A stretch of 43,745 bases of DNA from Pseudomonadota bacterium (GCA_021842465.1 JAKBZN010000020.1:1-43745), one strand, 5' to 3'; positions 16,224 to 28,571 are shown, numbered from the stretch's first letter. Numbers and translations are program-made. The notes: generated by a model from the letters alone, not told the origin.

Positions 16224-16691
16224 TCAGATCCAGCGACGCACCCGCGCCTTGTAACGCCGGTATTCCTCGCCGAAGCGGGCTTCGAGGTGCGCCTCCTCGT
16301 GGCGGATCACGGCGTAGCGCAGGCTTGCCCAGATGAGCGGGGCGAACACCAGGGGCCACGCCGTGCGCAGCCATGCCGCGGCACCGATGAGGAAGCACCA
16401 GTCGCCGACATAGATCGGGTTTCGACTGAACCGGAACGGCCCACCGGTGCAAAGCGCGGTCGCGCCCTTGTACGGGTTGACGGTGGTGCGATGGCGGAAG
16501 AAGGTCCAGAGCGTCCAAAAAAACAGCGCCATTCCGGCGCTGAAAAAAGACCATGCCACAGGCCTTGCGGCCCCGGCGAGGTCCAGGGGGAGATGCTGCA
16601 CCTTGCGATCCAGCCACCAGCCCGCGACCACCGCCAGCGCATACGGCGCCGGCGGCAGCAGCAGGGTGCGAGGCTTGGCTGCGAGGCTCAA
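16224..16691 (-). CDS. ICMT/PEMT-type membrane methyltransferase-like protein
   Basis: About 155 residues with 3-4 hydrophobic segments (LLPPAPYALAVVAGWWLD, ARPVAWSFFSAGMALFFWTL, LRTAWPLVFAPLIWASLRY). The conserved block GGPFRFSRNPIYVGDWCFLI and the ending RHEEAHLEARFGEEYRRYK define the isoprenylcysteine carboxyl methyltransferase/phospholipid methyltransferase superfamily. The substrate cannot be told. The start is uncertain: TTG at 16691 fits the gap after cydX; an ATG at 16808 would overlap cydX completely. It is the last gene of the minus-strand run that begins with the RND adaptor, 37 bp after cydX. Confidence 0.7.
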   Translation of the reverse strand: MSLAAKPRTLLLPPAPYALAVVAGWWLDRKVQHLPLDLAGAARPVAWSFFSAGMALFFWTLWTFFRHRTTVNPYKGATALCTGGPFRFSRNPIYVGDWCFLIGAAAWLRTAWPLVFAPLIWASLRYAVIRHEEAHLEARFGEEYRRYKARVRRWI

Positions 16692-16728
16692 GGGAAACCC
16701 CGGAGCGGAAAATCGAGACGCCCGTGGG

Positions 16729-16842
16729 TCACGATTCCCCGTCTCCGTTGGCGCGGCCCGCCTCGTTTTCGCCCCACATCGCGTTGAGGATCGCGAGCAG
16801 GCAGGCAAAACCGATACCGAGAATCCAGGCGAAATACCACAT
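16729..16842 (-). CDS. cydX: cytochrome bd oxidase small subunit CydX
   Basis: A 37-residue single-span peptide, MWYFAWILGIGFACLLAILN followed by AMWGENEAG and a short polar tail. It has the same length and the same Trp-Tyr-Phe-x-Trp start as E. coli CydX (YbgT), which stabilises the haem site of the bd oxidase. A good GGGAGGA precedes the ATG at 16842. It lies 17 bp after cydB. Confidence 0.92.
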   Translation of the reverse strand: MWYFAWILGIGFACLLAILNAMWGENEAGRANGDGES

Positions 16843-16859
16843 GATCTTGTCCTCCCTCA

Positions 16860-17999
16860 TCAATACGCGCTGTGTTCGTGCTCGCGCACGTATGCGGCCG
16901 TGACCTTCCCGGCCATGACCTTGTAGGCCCAGCTCGTGTACGCCACGATGATCGGCACGAAGATCAGCGCCGCCCAGAACATGATCCCGAGCGTAAGGTG
17001 GCTCGAAACGCTGTCCCACACCGTGAGGCTGTCCCCAGGCACGGTCGAGGACGGCATCACGAACGGGAACATCGCGGCGCCCGCGGTGCCGATCACGCCG
17101 GCGAGCACCAGCGACGAGGTCACGAACGCCCAACCGGTGCGGGCCTTGCCGAGCAGTCCCAGCGTCGCCGCCACGCCGAGATAGGCGATCCCCGGGAGCA
17201 GCATCGTGAGCGGCGCCTTGTGGTAATTGGCGAGCCACGCGCCGGCCTCGCGTACCACCGTCTTGCCGAGCGGATCGGCGGCGGCCGCCGGGTCGACGAC
17301 CGAGGTGATGACGTAGCCTTCGATGCCCTTCGCCAGCCAGATCCCCGCGATGGTGAACGCCAGCAGCAGAACGAGGCCGGCGCCGCGGGCCGCCGCCACC
17401 GCACGCCCGTGGACGTCGCCTTCGGTGCGATGTGCGAGATACACCGCGCCGTGCATCGTGATCATCGCCGAGCTCACCACGCCGCACACCAGCGCGAACG
17501 GATTGAGGAGCTGCCAGAACGTGCCGGTGTAGGTTGACACCATCCGCTCGTCGAAGTGGAACGGCACCCCCTGCAGCAGGTTGCCGAACGCCACGCCGAA
17601 GATCAGCGGCGGCACCGCGCCGCCCACGAACAGCCCCCAGTCCCAGGTCGCGCGCCAGCGGGGGTTGTCGATCTTGCTCCGGTAGTCGAATCCCACCGGC
17701 CGGAAGAAGAGCGCCCACAGCACCGCCAGCATGGCCCAGTAGAACCCCGAGAACGCCGTCGCGTACACCAGCGGCCAGGCCGCGAAGATCGCGCCGCCGC
17801 CGGTGATGAACCACACCTGGTTGCCGTCCCAGTGGGGCCCCACGGTGTTGATCACGATCCGCCGCTCGACGTCGTTCTTGCCGACGAACGGCAGCAGCGT
17901 TCCCACGCCCATGTCATGGCCGTCCATCACGGCAAAGCCGACCAGCAGTACGCCCACCAGCAGCCACCAGATGATTTTCAGAGTCGGATAGTCCAGCAT
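16860..17999 (-). CDS. cydB: cytochrome d ubiquinol oxidase subunit II
   Basis: A 379-residue polytopic membrane protein, the normal length of the E. coli-type CydB. Diagnostic stretches are LKIIWWLLVGVLLVGFAVMD, GPHWDGNQVWFITGGGA, FRPVGFDYRSKI and the C-terminal WAALIFVPIIVAYTSWAYK. It pairs with CydA in the quinol-oxidising, haem d terminal oxidase. It lies 14 bp after cydA and 17 bp before cydX. Confidence 0.96.
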   Translation of the reverse strand: MLDYPTLKIIWWLLVGVLLVGFAVMDGHDMGVGTLLPFVGKNDVERRIVINTVGPHWDGNQVWFITGGGAIFAAWPLVYATAFSGFYWAMLAVLWALFFRPVGFDYRSKIDNPRWRATWDWGLFVGGAVPPLIFGVAFGNLLQGVPFHFDERMVSTYTGTFWQLLNPFALVCGVVSSAMITMHGAVYLAHRTEGDVHGRAVAAARGAGLVLLLAFTIAGIWLAKGIEGYVITSVVDPAAAADPLGKTVVREAGAWLANYHKAPLTMLLPGIAYLGVAATLGLLGKARTGWAFVTSSLVLAGVIGTAGAAMFPFVMPSSTVPGDSLTVWDSVSSHLTLGIMFWAALIFVPIIVAYTSWAYKVMAGKVTAAYVREHEHSAY

Positions 18000-18013
18000 G
18001 TCTTTCTCCCGTC

Positions 18014-19579
18014 TCAGTGTGCGTGCGCCAGGGCGCTTTCACCGGAATACCGTCCCGTCCCCAGCGAACTCGGGCCGAGGCGGGCGAACTTGACCATCAA
18101 GTACATCTCCGCGCACAACAGCACGGTGTAGAACCCGATGAAGCCCGCGATCGATCCCACCAGGCTGGCGGGGCTCAGGCTCGATACGGACAGCTCCGTC
18201 GGCAGCACCCCGTAGATCGTCCAGGGCTGTCGTCCGTACTCGGCGACGAACCATCCCAGCTCACAGGTCAGCCACGGAACCGGCAGCATGAGCAGCGCCC
18301 AGCGCAGCAGCATGCGCTGGTTGAGGCACTTCCCGTTGAGCGTGCTCCAGAATGCCGCGACGAAGAGCATCAGCATCAGGAAGCCGAACAGGACCATAAC
18401 CCGGAATGCCCAGAACATCGGCGCAACCTTCGGGATCGTGAGCCGTGCCGCCGCATCGATCATCGCGGGGGTCGCGGTCTCGACATGGTCGGTGTAGCGC
18501 TTCAGCAGCAGCCCGAACCCCAGATCCTTCTCGTGCGCCGCAAACTGCGCCTTGGCCTGGGCGTCGTCGGGATGCGCCCGCAGGGCCTCCAGGGCAGTGA
18601 CCGCCTGGATACCCGAGACGATCCGGTCATGGTTGCGTGCCTCGATCTGGTGGATTCCCGGAATCTGCTGGGAAACCGATCGGGTGCCGATGAGGCCGAG
18701 CAGGTAGGGAACCTTGATCTCCCAGTCGTTCTTCTGCGCCTTTTCGTCGATGCCGGCCAGCAGGTTCAACGCCGCCGGCGCGGGCTCCGTGTCCCACATC
18801 GCCTCGAGCGCGGCCATTTTCGTCTGCTGCGCTTCGCTGACCATGTAGCCCGATTCGTCGCCCAGCACGATCACCGACAGCGCCGAAGCCAGACCGAACG
18901 CCGCGGCGATGCGGAAGCTGCGCTTGGCGAACTCGACATCCCGGCCCTTGAGCAGGTAGTACGACGAAATCGCGAGGACGAAGACCGCCCCCGTGACGTA
19001 CCCCGCGGAAACCGTGTGCACGAACTTCGCCTGCGCGTCCGGGTTGAACAGAACGGCCCAGAAGTTCGTCAGTTCCATGCGCATCGTGTGGTAGTTGAAC
19101 TCCGCTCCGACGGGGTGCTGCATCCACGCGTTGGCCACGAGGATCCACAATGCCGACAGGTTCGTCCCCAAGGCCATCAGCAGCGTCACCATCAGATGCT
19201 TCGCCTTGGACAGGCGGTCCCATCCGAAGAAGAAGAGCCCGATGAACGTCGACTCCAGGAAAAACGCCATCAGCCCCTCGATCGCCAGCGGCGCACCGAA
19301 AATGTCGCCGACGTAGTGCGAGTAGTACGCCCAGTTCGTGCCGAACTGGAACTCCATCGTGATGCCGGTGGTGACCCCTAGGGCGAAATTGATGCCGAAC
19401 AGCTTGCCCCAGAAGCGCGTCATGTCCTTGTAGACCACCTTGTTGGTCATGACGTAGACGCTCTCCATGATGACGAGCAACCACGTCATTCCCAAGGTCA
19501 GCGGGACAAACAAAAAGTGGTACATCGCCGTGGCGGCAAACTGCAACCGCGACAACTCGACCAGATGCTCCGTGCCCAT
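18014..19579 (-). CDS. cydA: cytochrome d ubiquinol oxidase subunit I
   Basis: A 521-residue subunit carrying all three haems. Haem ligands are visible: His21 in MYHFLF, His in [14 protein letters not shown], and Met in [12 protein letters not shown]. The two essential glutamates lie in [17 protein letters not shown]. The Q loop is the long E. coli type ([20 protein letters not shown] onward). bd oxidases have high oxygen affinity and resist sulfide and cyanide, which matters because the sulfide:quinone oxidoreductase gene lies two genes upstream. AGTGGAG precedes the ATG at 19579. Confidence 0.97.
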   Translation of the reverse strand: MGTEHLVELSRLQFAATAMYHFLFVPLTLGMTWLLVIMESVYVMTNKVVYKDMTRFWGKLFGINFALGVTTGITMEFQFGTNWAYYSHYVGDIFGAPLAIEGLMAFFLESTFIGLFFFGWDRLSKAKHLMVTLLMALGTNLSALWILVANAWMQHPVGAEFNYHTMRMELTNFWAVLFNPDAQAKFVHTVSAGYVTGAVFVLAISSYYLLKGRDVEFAKRSFRIAAAFGLASALSVIVLGDESGYMVSEAQQTKMAALEAMWDTEPAPAALNLLAGIDEKAQKNDWEIKVPYLLGLIGTRSVSQQIPGIHQIEARNHDRIVSGIQAVTALEALRAHPDDAQAKAQFAAHEKDLGFGLLLKRYTDHVETATPAMIDAAARLTIPKVAPMFWAFRVMVLFGFLMLMLFVAAFWSTLNGKCLNQRMLLRWALLMLPVPWLTCELGWFVAEYGRQPWTIYGVLPTELSVSSLSPASLVGSIAGFIGFYTVLLCAEMYLMVKFARLGPSSLGTGRYSGESALAHAH

Positions 19580-19647
19580 AGAATTTTCTCCACTACTGTT
19601 TCGAGGATTTCGAAAATCTCGCGCGAATCTTCCCGTCGACTTCTTGT

Positions 19648-19860
19648 TCAGCGGTCGCTCTGGCCCGCGGGACGGGTGCCGTCGTCCGGATGCAGGCCCA
19701 TGGCTGCCGCGGTGCTGTTCGCATCCGCATGCACTTCGTAATTTCGTACGAACAGGAACCAGAGCAGCACGAGCAGGGCGATCTTCACGACGAGGATCAC
19801 CGTGATCTCACGGGAAAGGTTGGGGCGCTTTCCGATCGCGGGCAGCAAGCTCGCAGCCAT
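19648..19860 (-). CDS. cydP: cytochrome oxidase putative small subunit CydP
   Basis: A 70-residue single-span protein: a short N-terminus with [20 protein letters not shown], then [14 protein letters not shown] and a polar tail. The LSREI-VxLVVKxxLL-LLWFLFF pattern and the place just upstream of cydA match the CydP family of bd-oxidase accessory peptides. Its function is inferred from association with bd oxidase. AAGGGAA precedes the ATG. Confidence 0.8.
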   Translation of the reverse strand: MAASLLPAIGKRPNLSREITVILVVKIALLVLLWFLFVRNYEVHADANSTAAAMGLHPDDGTRPAGQSDR

Positions 19861-19881
19861 GGTCTGGTTCCCTTTGGTCGA

Positions 19882-22716
<2,835 letters not shown>

Positions 22717-22720
<4 letters not shown>

Positions 22721-23151
22721 TCAGCCCTCCCGTCGATCTGGGCCGTGATCCACGCCCGAAGATCGGCGGCACCCATCGCCCCCGAGGTGCGCGCCTGCTC
22801 CTTGCCGCCCTGGAACAGCGCCAGCGTCGGAATGCCGCGAATGCGGAACTCGCCGGCGAGCTTCGGATTCTCGTCGGTATCCACCTTGACGAAGCGCACG
22901 CCGGGCATCGCCTTGGCCGCCGCGGCGAACTGCGGCGCCATCATCTTGCATGGGCCGCACCAGTCGGCCCAGAAGTCGACGACGATGGGCAGGTCGGTAT
23001 TCGCGACATATCGATGGAAGGTCTGCTCGTCGAGGGGGATCGGCTCGAGCGGCATCAGCGCCGCGCCGCAGCGCCCGCAGACCGGGCCGTCGTTGAGCCG
23101 CTCTTCCGGAATCCGATTGGTGCTGCCGCAGGCGGGGCATACGAGATGCAT
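22717..23151 (-). CDS. trxC: thioredoxin 2 (zinc-ribbon thioredoxin)
   Basis: A 144-residue protein. An N-terminal zinc ribbon with Cys5, Cys8, Cys25 and Cys28 (CPAC, CGRC) precedes a thioredoxin domain with active site WCGPC at 64-68 and the cis-Pro motif GIPTLALF. This is the TrxC type, known for oxidative-stress resistance. In this operon it could reduce persulfide or polysulfide produced by the sulfide:quinone oxidoreductase (inference). A strong GAGGAGG precedes the ATG. Confidence 0.93.
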
Positions 23152-23163
23152 GGCGGGCCTCCT

Positions 23164-23373
23164 CTAGCAGCCGGCGCGGACGCCGAGTTTGCGCAGGATG
23201 CTGTCCATCAGGCACCACCGCGTGATTCCGCTCTGCAGCAAGTTCGCGCCCACGAAGGCCGTGAACGCAAGCCACCACTTGCTCAGGAATACCGGGCTAC
23301 CCGGGATTCCCAGGGCCAGGGAGATGAGGATGAAGGTGCCCGCGATCACGCGGACGAGTTGCCAGGAAGTCAT
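23164..23373 (-). CDS. DUF2892 (YgaP-like transmembrane domain) protein
   Basis: A 69-residue protein with two membrane segments (VIAGTFILISLALGIP and WLAFTAFVGANLLQSGI) and the ending RWCLMDSILRKLGVRAGC. It corresponds to the C-terminal membrane part of the YgaP rhodanese but lacks the rhodanese domain. DUF2892 genes recur next to sulfur-transfer genes. Gaps are 3 bp to the RND pump and 12 bp to trxC. A second DUF2892 gene lies at 30080-30277. Confidence 0.85.
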   Translation of the reverse strand: MTSWQLVRVIAGTFILISLALGIPGSPVFLSKWWLAFTAFVGANLLQSGITRWCLMDSILRKLGVRAGC

Positions 23374-23376
23374 GGC

Positions 23377-26300
23377 TCAGTCTCCTTTCGAAACGAGGCG
23401 TTCGGCGTCGGCGCCGGGATTGGCGTACTTGCTGCGGTATGCGGCGTAGTACAGCGTCGGAATCACCACCAGGGTCAACACCGTCGACACCAGGATGCCG
23501 AAGATCAGCGAGATGGCGAGTCCATTGAAGATGGGATCGTCGAGAATGAAGAATGCGCCCAGCATCGCAGCCACACCGGTCAGCACGATCGGCTGCGCAC
23601 GCGTGATCGCCGACCGGACGATTGCCTGATCGAACGGCACCCCGGCATCGAGCTCGACGTGTACGAAGTCGACCAGCAGGATCGAGTTCCGCACGATGAT
23701 GCCGGCCAGCGCGATCATCCCGATCATGCTCGTTGCGGTGAACTGCGCGCCCAGCAGCGCATGGCCCGGCATCACCCCGATGATGGTAAGCGGGATCGGC
23801 GCCATGATGATGAGGGGCGTCAAATAGGAGCCGAATTGGGCCACGACCAGCAGATAGATGAGCACGAGCCCGACCGCGTAGGCAATGCCCATGTCGCGGA
23901 AGGTTTCATAGGTGATCTGCCACTCGCCGTCCCACTTCAGCGCGTATCCGCTGTAGGCTTCGGCGGGTTGCCGGATGAAGTACTCGGAGATCGACCCGCC
24001 GCCGGGAGTGCGGATCTTCGCAATCGCCGGCCGCATCCGGAACATGCCGTAGAGCGGGCTGTCGATCTTGCCGGCCATGTCGCCAACCACATAGTTCACC
24101 GGCAGCAGGTCCTTGTGATAGATCGGCTGCTCCAGAGTGGTGTGCCGGATGGTCACCAGTTCGCCGATCGGCACCATCCGGCCGGCGGCGCTGCGCACGC
24201 GCATCTGCATCAGCGAGTGCAGGTCGCCCAGACGCTCCTGCGGCAGTTGCACCACCACCGGCACCGGATATTTCGATCCGTCGTGGAGGTAGGTCACCGA
24301 ATCACCGTCCATCGCCGCACGCAGCGTGCGGACCACCGCCGACTCCGGGATTCCCAGGAGGGCCGCCTTGTGGCGGTCGACGTCGATCTTGATCTTCGGC
24401 GCCGACGCGATGCTGCTGTCGTCGATGTCGACGATGTCCGGCGTCCGCTCGAACACCGCGCGCACCGCCTTGGCCACCTGGAGGCGGCCGGCGGCCGTCG
24501 GACCGTAGATTTCCGCAACGATCGGCGCCAGTACCGGCGGTCCCGGTGGGACTTCCACCACCTTCACGTTGGCGCCGAAACGGCGCGCGATCGCATCGAG
24601 GTGCGGCCGCACGCGCAGCGCGATGGCGTGGCTTTCGGCCTTGCGCACGTGCTTGCCGAGCAGGTTGACCTCGATGTCGCCGACGTCGCCGCCCGCCCGC
24701 AGGTAGTACTGGCGGACCAGTCCGTTGAAGTTGATGGGCGATGCCGTACCGGCGTACGCCTGATAGTTGACGACCTCAGGAACCGTCGACAGGTAGGCGC
24801 CCATCTCATGCAATGCGGCCGCCGTTTTTTCCAGCGGCGTACCCGCCGGCATGTCGACGATGACCTGGAATTCCGACTTGTTGTCGAAGGGCAGCATCTT
24901 GAGGATCACCAGCCCCGCGACCGGCAGCGCAACCGAGATCGCGATCAGGGCGGAGATGAACACCCAGAGCATCCCGCGGCTGCGGCCACCCCGAGCCGGA
25001 TCGAGCAAGGGGCGAAAGATCCGCTGGAACACCGGAGCGAGGGTTGCGGTCAGACGGCTCACCGACACGCCCTCATGCTCTGGGCCACAGGCCTCGCCCG
25101 ACGCCGCGGCATGGCCCTTCATCCAGCGCCGCGCCAGCCAGGGCGTGACGACGAAGGCGATCGCGAGCGAGAGCATCATGCCCATGCTGGCATTGATCGG
25201 GATCGGGCTCATGTACGGACCCATGAGGCCGGTGACGAATGCCATGGGGAGCAGGGCCGCGATGACCGTCAGGGTGGCGAGAATCGTCGGTCCGCCGACT
25301 TCGTCGACGGCGCCGGGAATGATCTCGGCCAGCGTCTTCCCCGGGAACAGCTGATGATGGCGATGGATGTTTTCGACGACCACGATTGCATCGTCGACGA
25401 GGATCCCGATGGAGAAGATCAAGGCGAACAGCGATACGCGGTTGAGCGTGAACCCCCAGGCCCAGGACGCGAACAGGGTCACCGTCAGCGTCAGGATCAC
25501 GGCACTACCGACGATCAGCGCCTCGCGCCGGCCCATCGCGAGGTACACCAGCGCGACGACCGACGCGGTCGCGAACAGCAGCTTTTCGATCAGCTTCTGC
25601 GCCTTGTCGTTGGCCGTCTTGCCATAGTTGCGCGTCTCCGCCACGTGCACGTCGGCGGGGATCACCGTGTTGCGCAGGACGGCCGCCCGGCGCATCACGG
25701 CGTCGGCCACCTGGATTGCGTTTTCGCCCGGCTTTTTGGTGATCGCGAGGGTCACCGCCGGATATTCGGGCCAGGGGCCGGCATGGTTTTGGACGTTGCC
25801 GCCGTCGCCGGCGTACCACACGTAGTGCTCGGGAAGCGGCGGGCCGTCGCGGACCGTCGCGACGTCCTTGAGATACACGGGGCGACCGTCGTGCACGCCG
25901 ACGATGAGGTCGGAGGCATCCTGCGCATCACGCAGGAAGGGGCCGGTCGACACGGCAACCGAGCGGTTGCCCGAGACCAGGGCGCCGATCGGCAGGCCCT
26001 CGTTGGCCGCCTGGAGCGCGGCGCGCAGATCGGCCACGGTGACGCCGGCGCCCGCCATGCGCGCGGGGTCCATCTCGACCATCACGGCGTGTCCCGGACC
26101 GCCGATGGTGGTGACCTCGCGCACACCGGGGACCCGCTTGAGATCGGACTCGATGCTGTGCGCGACCCGCTCGACGTCGTAGGCCCCTCCGCGGCCGTCG
26201 GTTCGATAGAGCGTCAAGGCGACGATCGGCACATCGTCGATGCCCTTGGGCTTGACCACCGGCGGCAGCACGCCAAGGCTGCGCGGGAACCAGTCCCGAT

Positions 26301-26679
26301 GCGACTCGACGGTGTTGTAGATGCGCACCAAGGCGGTGGTGCGCGGGACGCCCACCTTGAACTGCACGGTGAGCACCGCCATGCCCGGACGGGACACCGA
26401 CATCACATGGTCGATGCCGGCAACGCGCGACAGCACCTGTTCGGCCGGACCCGCAACCATCTGTTCAACGTCGCGCGCGCTCGCGCCCGGGAACGGGATG
26501 AGCACGTTGGCCATCGTCACGTTGATCTGGGGGTCCTCTTCGCGCGGCGTCACCAGCAGCGCGAAGGTTCCGAGCAACAAGGCGACGAGGGCGAGCAGCG
26601 GCGTGAGCCGGTGCTCCATGAAGAACCCGGCCAGGCGACCCGACACGCCCAGACGGGAGTCGACGTGATGTCGGGTCAT
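23377..26679 (-). CDS. RND-family efflux pump inner membrane subunit
   Basis: A 1100-residue AcrB-superfamily protein, slightly longer than the usual 1030-1050. It opens with a TM1 region and TPREEDPQINVTMANVLIPF, then the porter pieces PGASARDVEQMVAGPAEQVL. The paired proton-relay aspartates are in SIGILVDDAIVVVENIHRHH near residue 430, the HAE (not heavy-metal HME) pattern. The C-terminal part has MIGMIALAGIIVRNSILLVD. The substrate is not predictable; operon context points to something made under sulfide stress. Its ATG overlaps the adaptor stop as TGATG. Confidence 0.93.
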   Translation of the reverse strand: MTRHHVDSRLGVSGRLAGFFMEHRLTPLLALVALLLGTFALLVTPREEDPQINVTMANVLIPFPGASARDVEQMVAGPAEQVLSRVAGIDHVMSVSRPGMAVLTVQFKVGVPRTTALVRIYNTVESHRDWFPRSLGVLPPVVKPKGIDDVPIVALTLYRTDGRGGAYDVERVAHSIESDLKRVPGVREVTTIGGPGHAVMVEMDPARMAGAGVTVADLRAALQAANEGLPIGALVSGNRSVAVSTGPFLRDAQDASDLIVGVHDGRPVYLKDVATVRDGPPLPEHYVWYAGDGGNVQNHAGPWPEYPAVTLAITKKPGENAIQVADAVMRRAAVLRNTVIPADVHVAETRNYGKTANDKAQKLIEKLLFATASVVALVYLAMGRREALIVGSAVILTLTVTLFASWAWGFTLNRVSLFALIFSIGILVDDAIVVVENIHRHHQLFPGKTLAEIIPGAVDEVGGPTILATLTVIAALLPMAFVTGLMGPYMSPIPINASMGMMLSLAIAFVVTPWLARRWMKGHAAASGEACGPEHEGVSVSRLTATLAPVFQRIFRPLLDPARGGRSRGMLWVFISALIAISVALPVAGLVILKMLPFDNKSEFQVIVDMPAGTPLEKTAAALHEMGAYLSTVPEVVNYQAYAGTASPINFNGLVRQYYLRAGGDVGDIEVNLLGKHVRKAESHAIALRVRPHLDAIARRFGANVKVVEVPPGPPVLAPIVAEIYGPTAAGRLQVAKAVRAVFERTPDIVDIDDSSIASAPKIKIDVDRHKAALLGIPESAVVRTLRAAMDGDSVTYLHDGSKYPVPVVVQLPQERLGDLHSLMQMRVRSAAGRMVPIGELVTIRHTTLEQPIYHKDLLPVNYVVGDMAGKIDSPLYGMFRMRPAIAKIRTPGGGSISEYFIRQPAEAYSGYALKWDGEWQITYETFRDMGIAYAVGLVLIYLLVVAQFGSYLTPLIIMAPIPLTIIGVMPGHALLGAQFTATSMIGMIALAGIIVRNSILLVDFVHVELDAGVPFDQAIVRSAITRAQPIVLTGVAAMLGAFFILDDPIFNGLAISLIFGILVSTVLTLVVIPTLYYAAYRSKYANPGADAERLVSKGD

Positions 26680-27776
26680 CAGCGCACCCGTGCCGCGGCC
26701 TGGGGATCCAGCGCGATACGCTCTCCGGGGCTGACGCCGGCGAGCACCTCCACGCGATCACCGTCCCGCCGTCCGAGGCGCACCTGGCGCAGCAGCGGAT
26801 CACCCTTGGCGTCCAGCACATACAGTCCGGTCATTTCCGCTCGCACGACCACCGCACTCGCCGGCACGAAGATGCGCGTCGGCGCACCGGCTGGCGCTGG
26901 TAGCCAGAGTCGCGCGAAGGTGCCCGGCACCACGCCCGCCAAGCGCCGCGGAAGGTAGGCGCGCACATCCACGGTATGGGTTCCGGGGTCGGCGGCGGGG
27001 AGCACCTCGACGCGGTGCGCGGCAAGATGGGTCGTGAAGTCGGAGAGACCCGGCAGATCAACCGCGATCGACCCGCCCGGAACAACCGCCTCGGCGGCCG
27101 ACTGCGGCACCGCGGCGCTGACGCGCAGCATCGCCGGGTCATAGATCGTCAGCAGCGGGCGTCCCGGCATCGCCATGTCGCCGACGGTGACGGGCACGGC
27201 CGACACCACACCGGCATACGGCGCCTTCACGATGTAGAACCCGGACTGCGTGCGCGCCGCGCCGGCCTGTGCCAGCTGCGCGTCGACCTGCGCCTGGGTG
27301 GCCCGGAACTGGGCCTCGGCGCGATCCATCGCCGCCTGGCTGATGTAATTCCTGCGGAACAGCTCGCGCTGGCGTTCGACTTGGCGCCGTGCGACGTCGA
27401 GGGCGGCGCGCGCAGCCCGAACCTGGGCCTCGCTGGCGGCGGCATCCTGCTCGGCCGCCCGCGCATCGATCCGGACGAGCACCTGCCCGGCCTTCACCCG
27501 ATCCCCGGCCCGGACCCGGATCGCGACGATCGTCCCCGGAACCTGCGCCGACACCACCGCCTGCCGGACCGCCTCGACGACCCCGTCGTAGCTCTCCGCG
27601 CCGTCGCCGGGCGCCGACACGACCACCGCCGTCGCCAATTCCACCGCCTGCGCCCGCGGGCTGATCGCCGCGAACGCCGCCGCCGCGGCGATCAGCATCG
27701 CCGGAACCCATGCCGGCCGGCGCAGCGCCACGCGAGAGCGGATTGCCAACCGAGACCTTCCGTGCCCGTCCACCAT
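26679..27776 (-). CDS. RND periplasmic adaptor (membrane fusion protein)
   Basis: A 365-residue exported adaptor. A signal/anchor ending SPRAQA lies in the first 45 residues. The lipoyl half-motifs are VPGTIVAIRVRAGDRVKAGQ and SGFYIVKAPYAGVVSAVPVT, separated by a coiled-coil hairpin (QDAAASEAQVRAARAALDVA, RRQVERQRELFRR). Beta-barrel and membrane-proximal domains follow. The ATG at 27776 has GAGGTGG just upstream; an earlier ATG would add 47 atypical residues. First gene of the minus-strand run. Confidence 0.92.
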   Translation of the reverse strand: MVDGHGRSRLAIRSRVALRRPAWVPAMLIAAAAAFAAISPRAQAVELATAVVVSAPGDGAESYDGVVEAVRQAVVSAQVPGTIVAIRVRAGDRVKAGQVLVRIDARAAEQDAAASEAQVRAARAALDVARRQVERQRELFRRNYISQAAMDRAEAQFRATQAQVDAQLAQAGAARTQSGFYIVKAPYAGVVSAVPVTVGDMAMPGRPLLTIYDPAMLRVSAAVPQSAAEAVVPGGSIAVDLPGLSDFTTHLAAHRVEVLPAADPGTHTVDVRAYLPRRLAGVVPGTFARLWLPAPAGAPTRIFVPASAVVVRAEMTGLYVLDAKGDPLLRQVRLGRRDGDRVEVLAGVSPGERIALDPQAAARVR

Positions 27777-27953
27777 TGCCACCTCGCAAACAGTTCGTTT
27801 TCGATCAAACAACGGCGCCCGCAGATCTTCCCCGTGAAAAACCCTGCGTGCAAGGAGTGCGAACCGGAAAACCAACCGACCCCTCCTCCGCGTTCCCGGC
27901 ATTCCGCCGGGAATCACCCCAACCGGGTATGGCGCCGTGCCGCCGTTTTGCGT

Positions 27954-27982
27954 ACTATGTAACTAATCAGCTAAATAGTCAA
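27954..27982. promoter_or_regulatory. operator dyad and promoter at the head of the efflux/sqr/cyd run
   Basis: A 26-bp dyad at 27954-27979 has outer arms ACTAT and ATAGT and inner CTAATCAG sharing the same centre; 10 of 13 pairs match. On the minus strand TTGACT (27977-27982), a 17-bp spacer and CATAGT (27954-27959) form the operon promoter, so the dyad covers it from -35 to -10. A weaker plus-strand promoter for the ArsR-type gene overlaps the same AT-rich island. Binding by the neighbouring ArsR-family protein is the natural expectation. Confidence 0.65.
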
Positions 27983-28099
27983 GTGGTAAAAATGCCGCAT
28001 CCCAGCTCCCTGACGCGGTACCATCGACATGGGATCGGGCGGCGGCACCCTGGAGGCGCCGGCAGTTGCCGGAAGATTCCAACCGCATGAGGCATCACG

Positions 28100-28519
28100 A
28101 TGACCACCACACCCAAAGCGGTATGTGCACGGATGGATGGACTGCCAATCGAAGCGCTGGAGCAGGTCGCAGCGTATTTCCAGGTTCTGTCGGAACCGAC
28201 GCGCCTGCAAATCCTCAACCTGCTGCGCCAGCGCGAACACAACGTGGGCGAGCTCGCGCATCTGTGCGGCTATACCTCGGCCAACATCTCGCGCCATCTG
28301 GCGATGCTGACGCAGCACGGACTGGTTGCCCGGGAGAGCCGCGGCACGGCGGTGTATTACCGCATCGCGGACGATTCGATCTACGCCTTGTGCGACCTGG
28401 TCTGCGGACGCATTGCGCAGCAGCTCGACGACACGGCGCAACAGCGGGACTGGTTCGCGCCCCCGGCGCGCAAGCGGGCGCCGAAGAAGTCGCGGGACGC
28501 GGCGCCCAGCGAACGCTAG
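28100..28519 (+). CDS. ArsR/SmtB-family regulator, possible sulfide/persulfide sensor
   Basis: A 139-residue winged-helix repressor-type protein: YFQVLSEPTRLQILNLLRQR, the recognition helix TSANISRHLAML, and the wing ESRGTAVYYRI. Cysteines are placed where ArsR sensors use them: Cys56 (ELAHLCGY) at the start of the DNA-reading region, and Cys98 and Cys102 (ALCDLVCGRI) in the C-terminal helix; Cys9 is extra. SqrR, BigR and YgaV relatives sense persulfide through a cysteine pair, and YgaV controls a DUF2892 protein. Divergent from the sqr-containing run, with a shared dyad between. The C-terminal tail (PPARKRAPKKSRD) is basic. Redox or metal sensing is not settled by sequence. Confidence 0.85.
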   Translation: MTTTPKAVCARMDGLPIEALEQVAAYFQVLSEPTRLQILNLLRQREHNVGELAHLCGYTSANISRHLAMLTQHGLVARESRGTAVYYRIADDSIYALCDLVCGRIAQQLDDTAQQRDWFAPPARKRAPKKSRDAAPSER

Positions 28520-28547
28520 CGCCGCCATCCATTGCCCCGTACGGGGT

Positions 28548-28566
28548 GCGCCGCGGATCGCGGCGC
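28548..28566. terminator. bidirectional hairpin terminator
   Basis: GCGCCGCG and CGCGGCGC with a GAT loop, followed by CGATTTCATTT on the plus strand, between the convergent ArsR-type gene and ppk2. A second small palindrome, CCCCGTACGGGG, precedes it. Confidence 0.6.
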
Positions 28567-28571
28567 CGATT

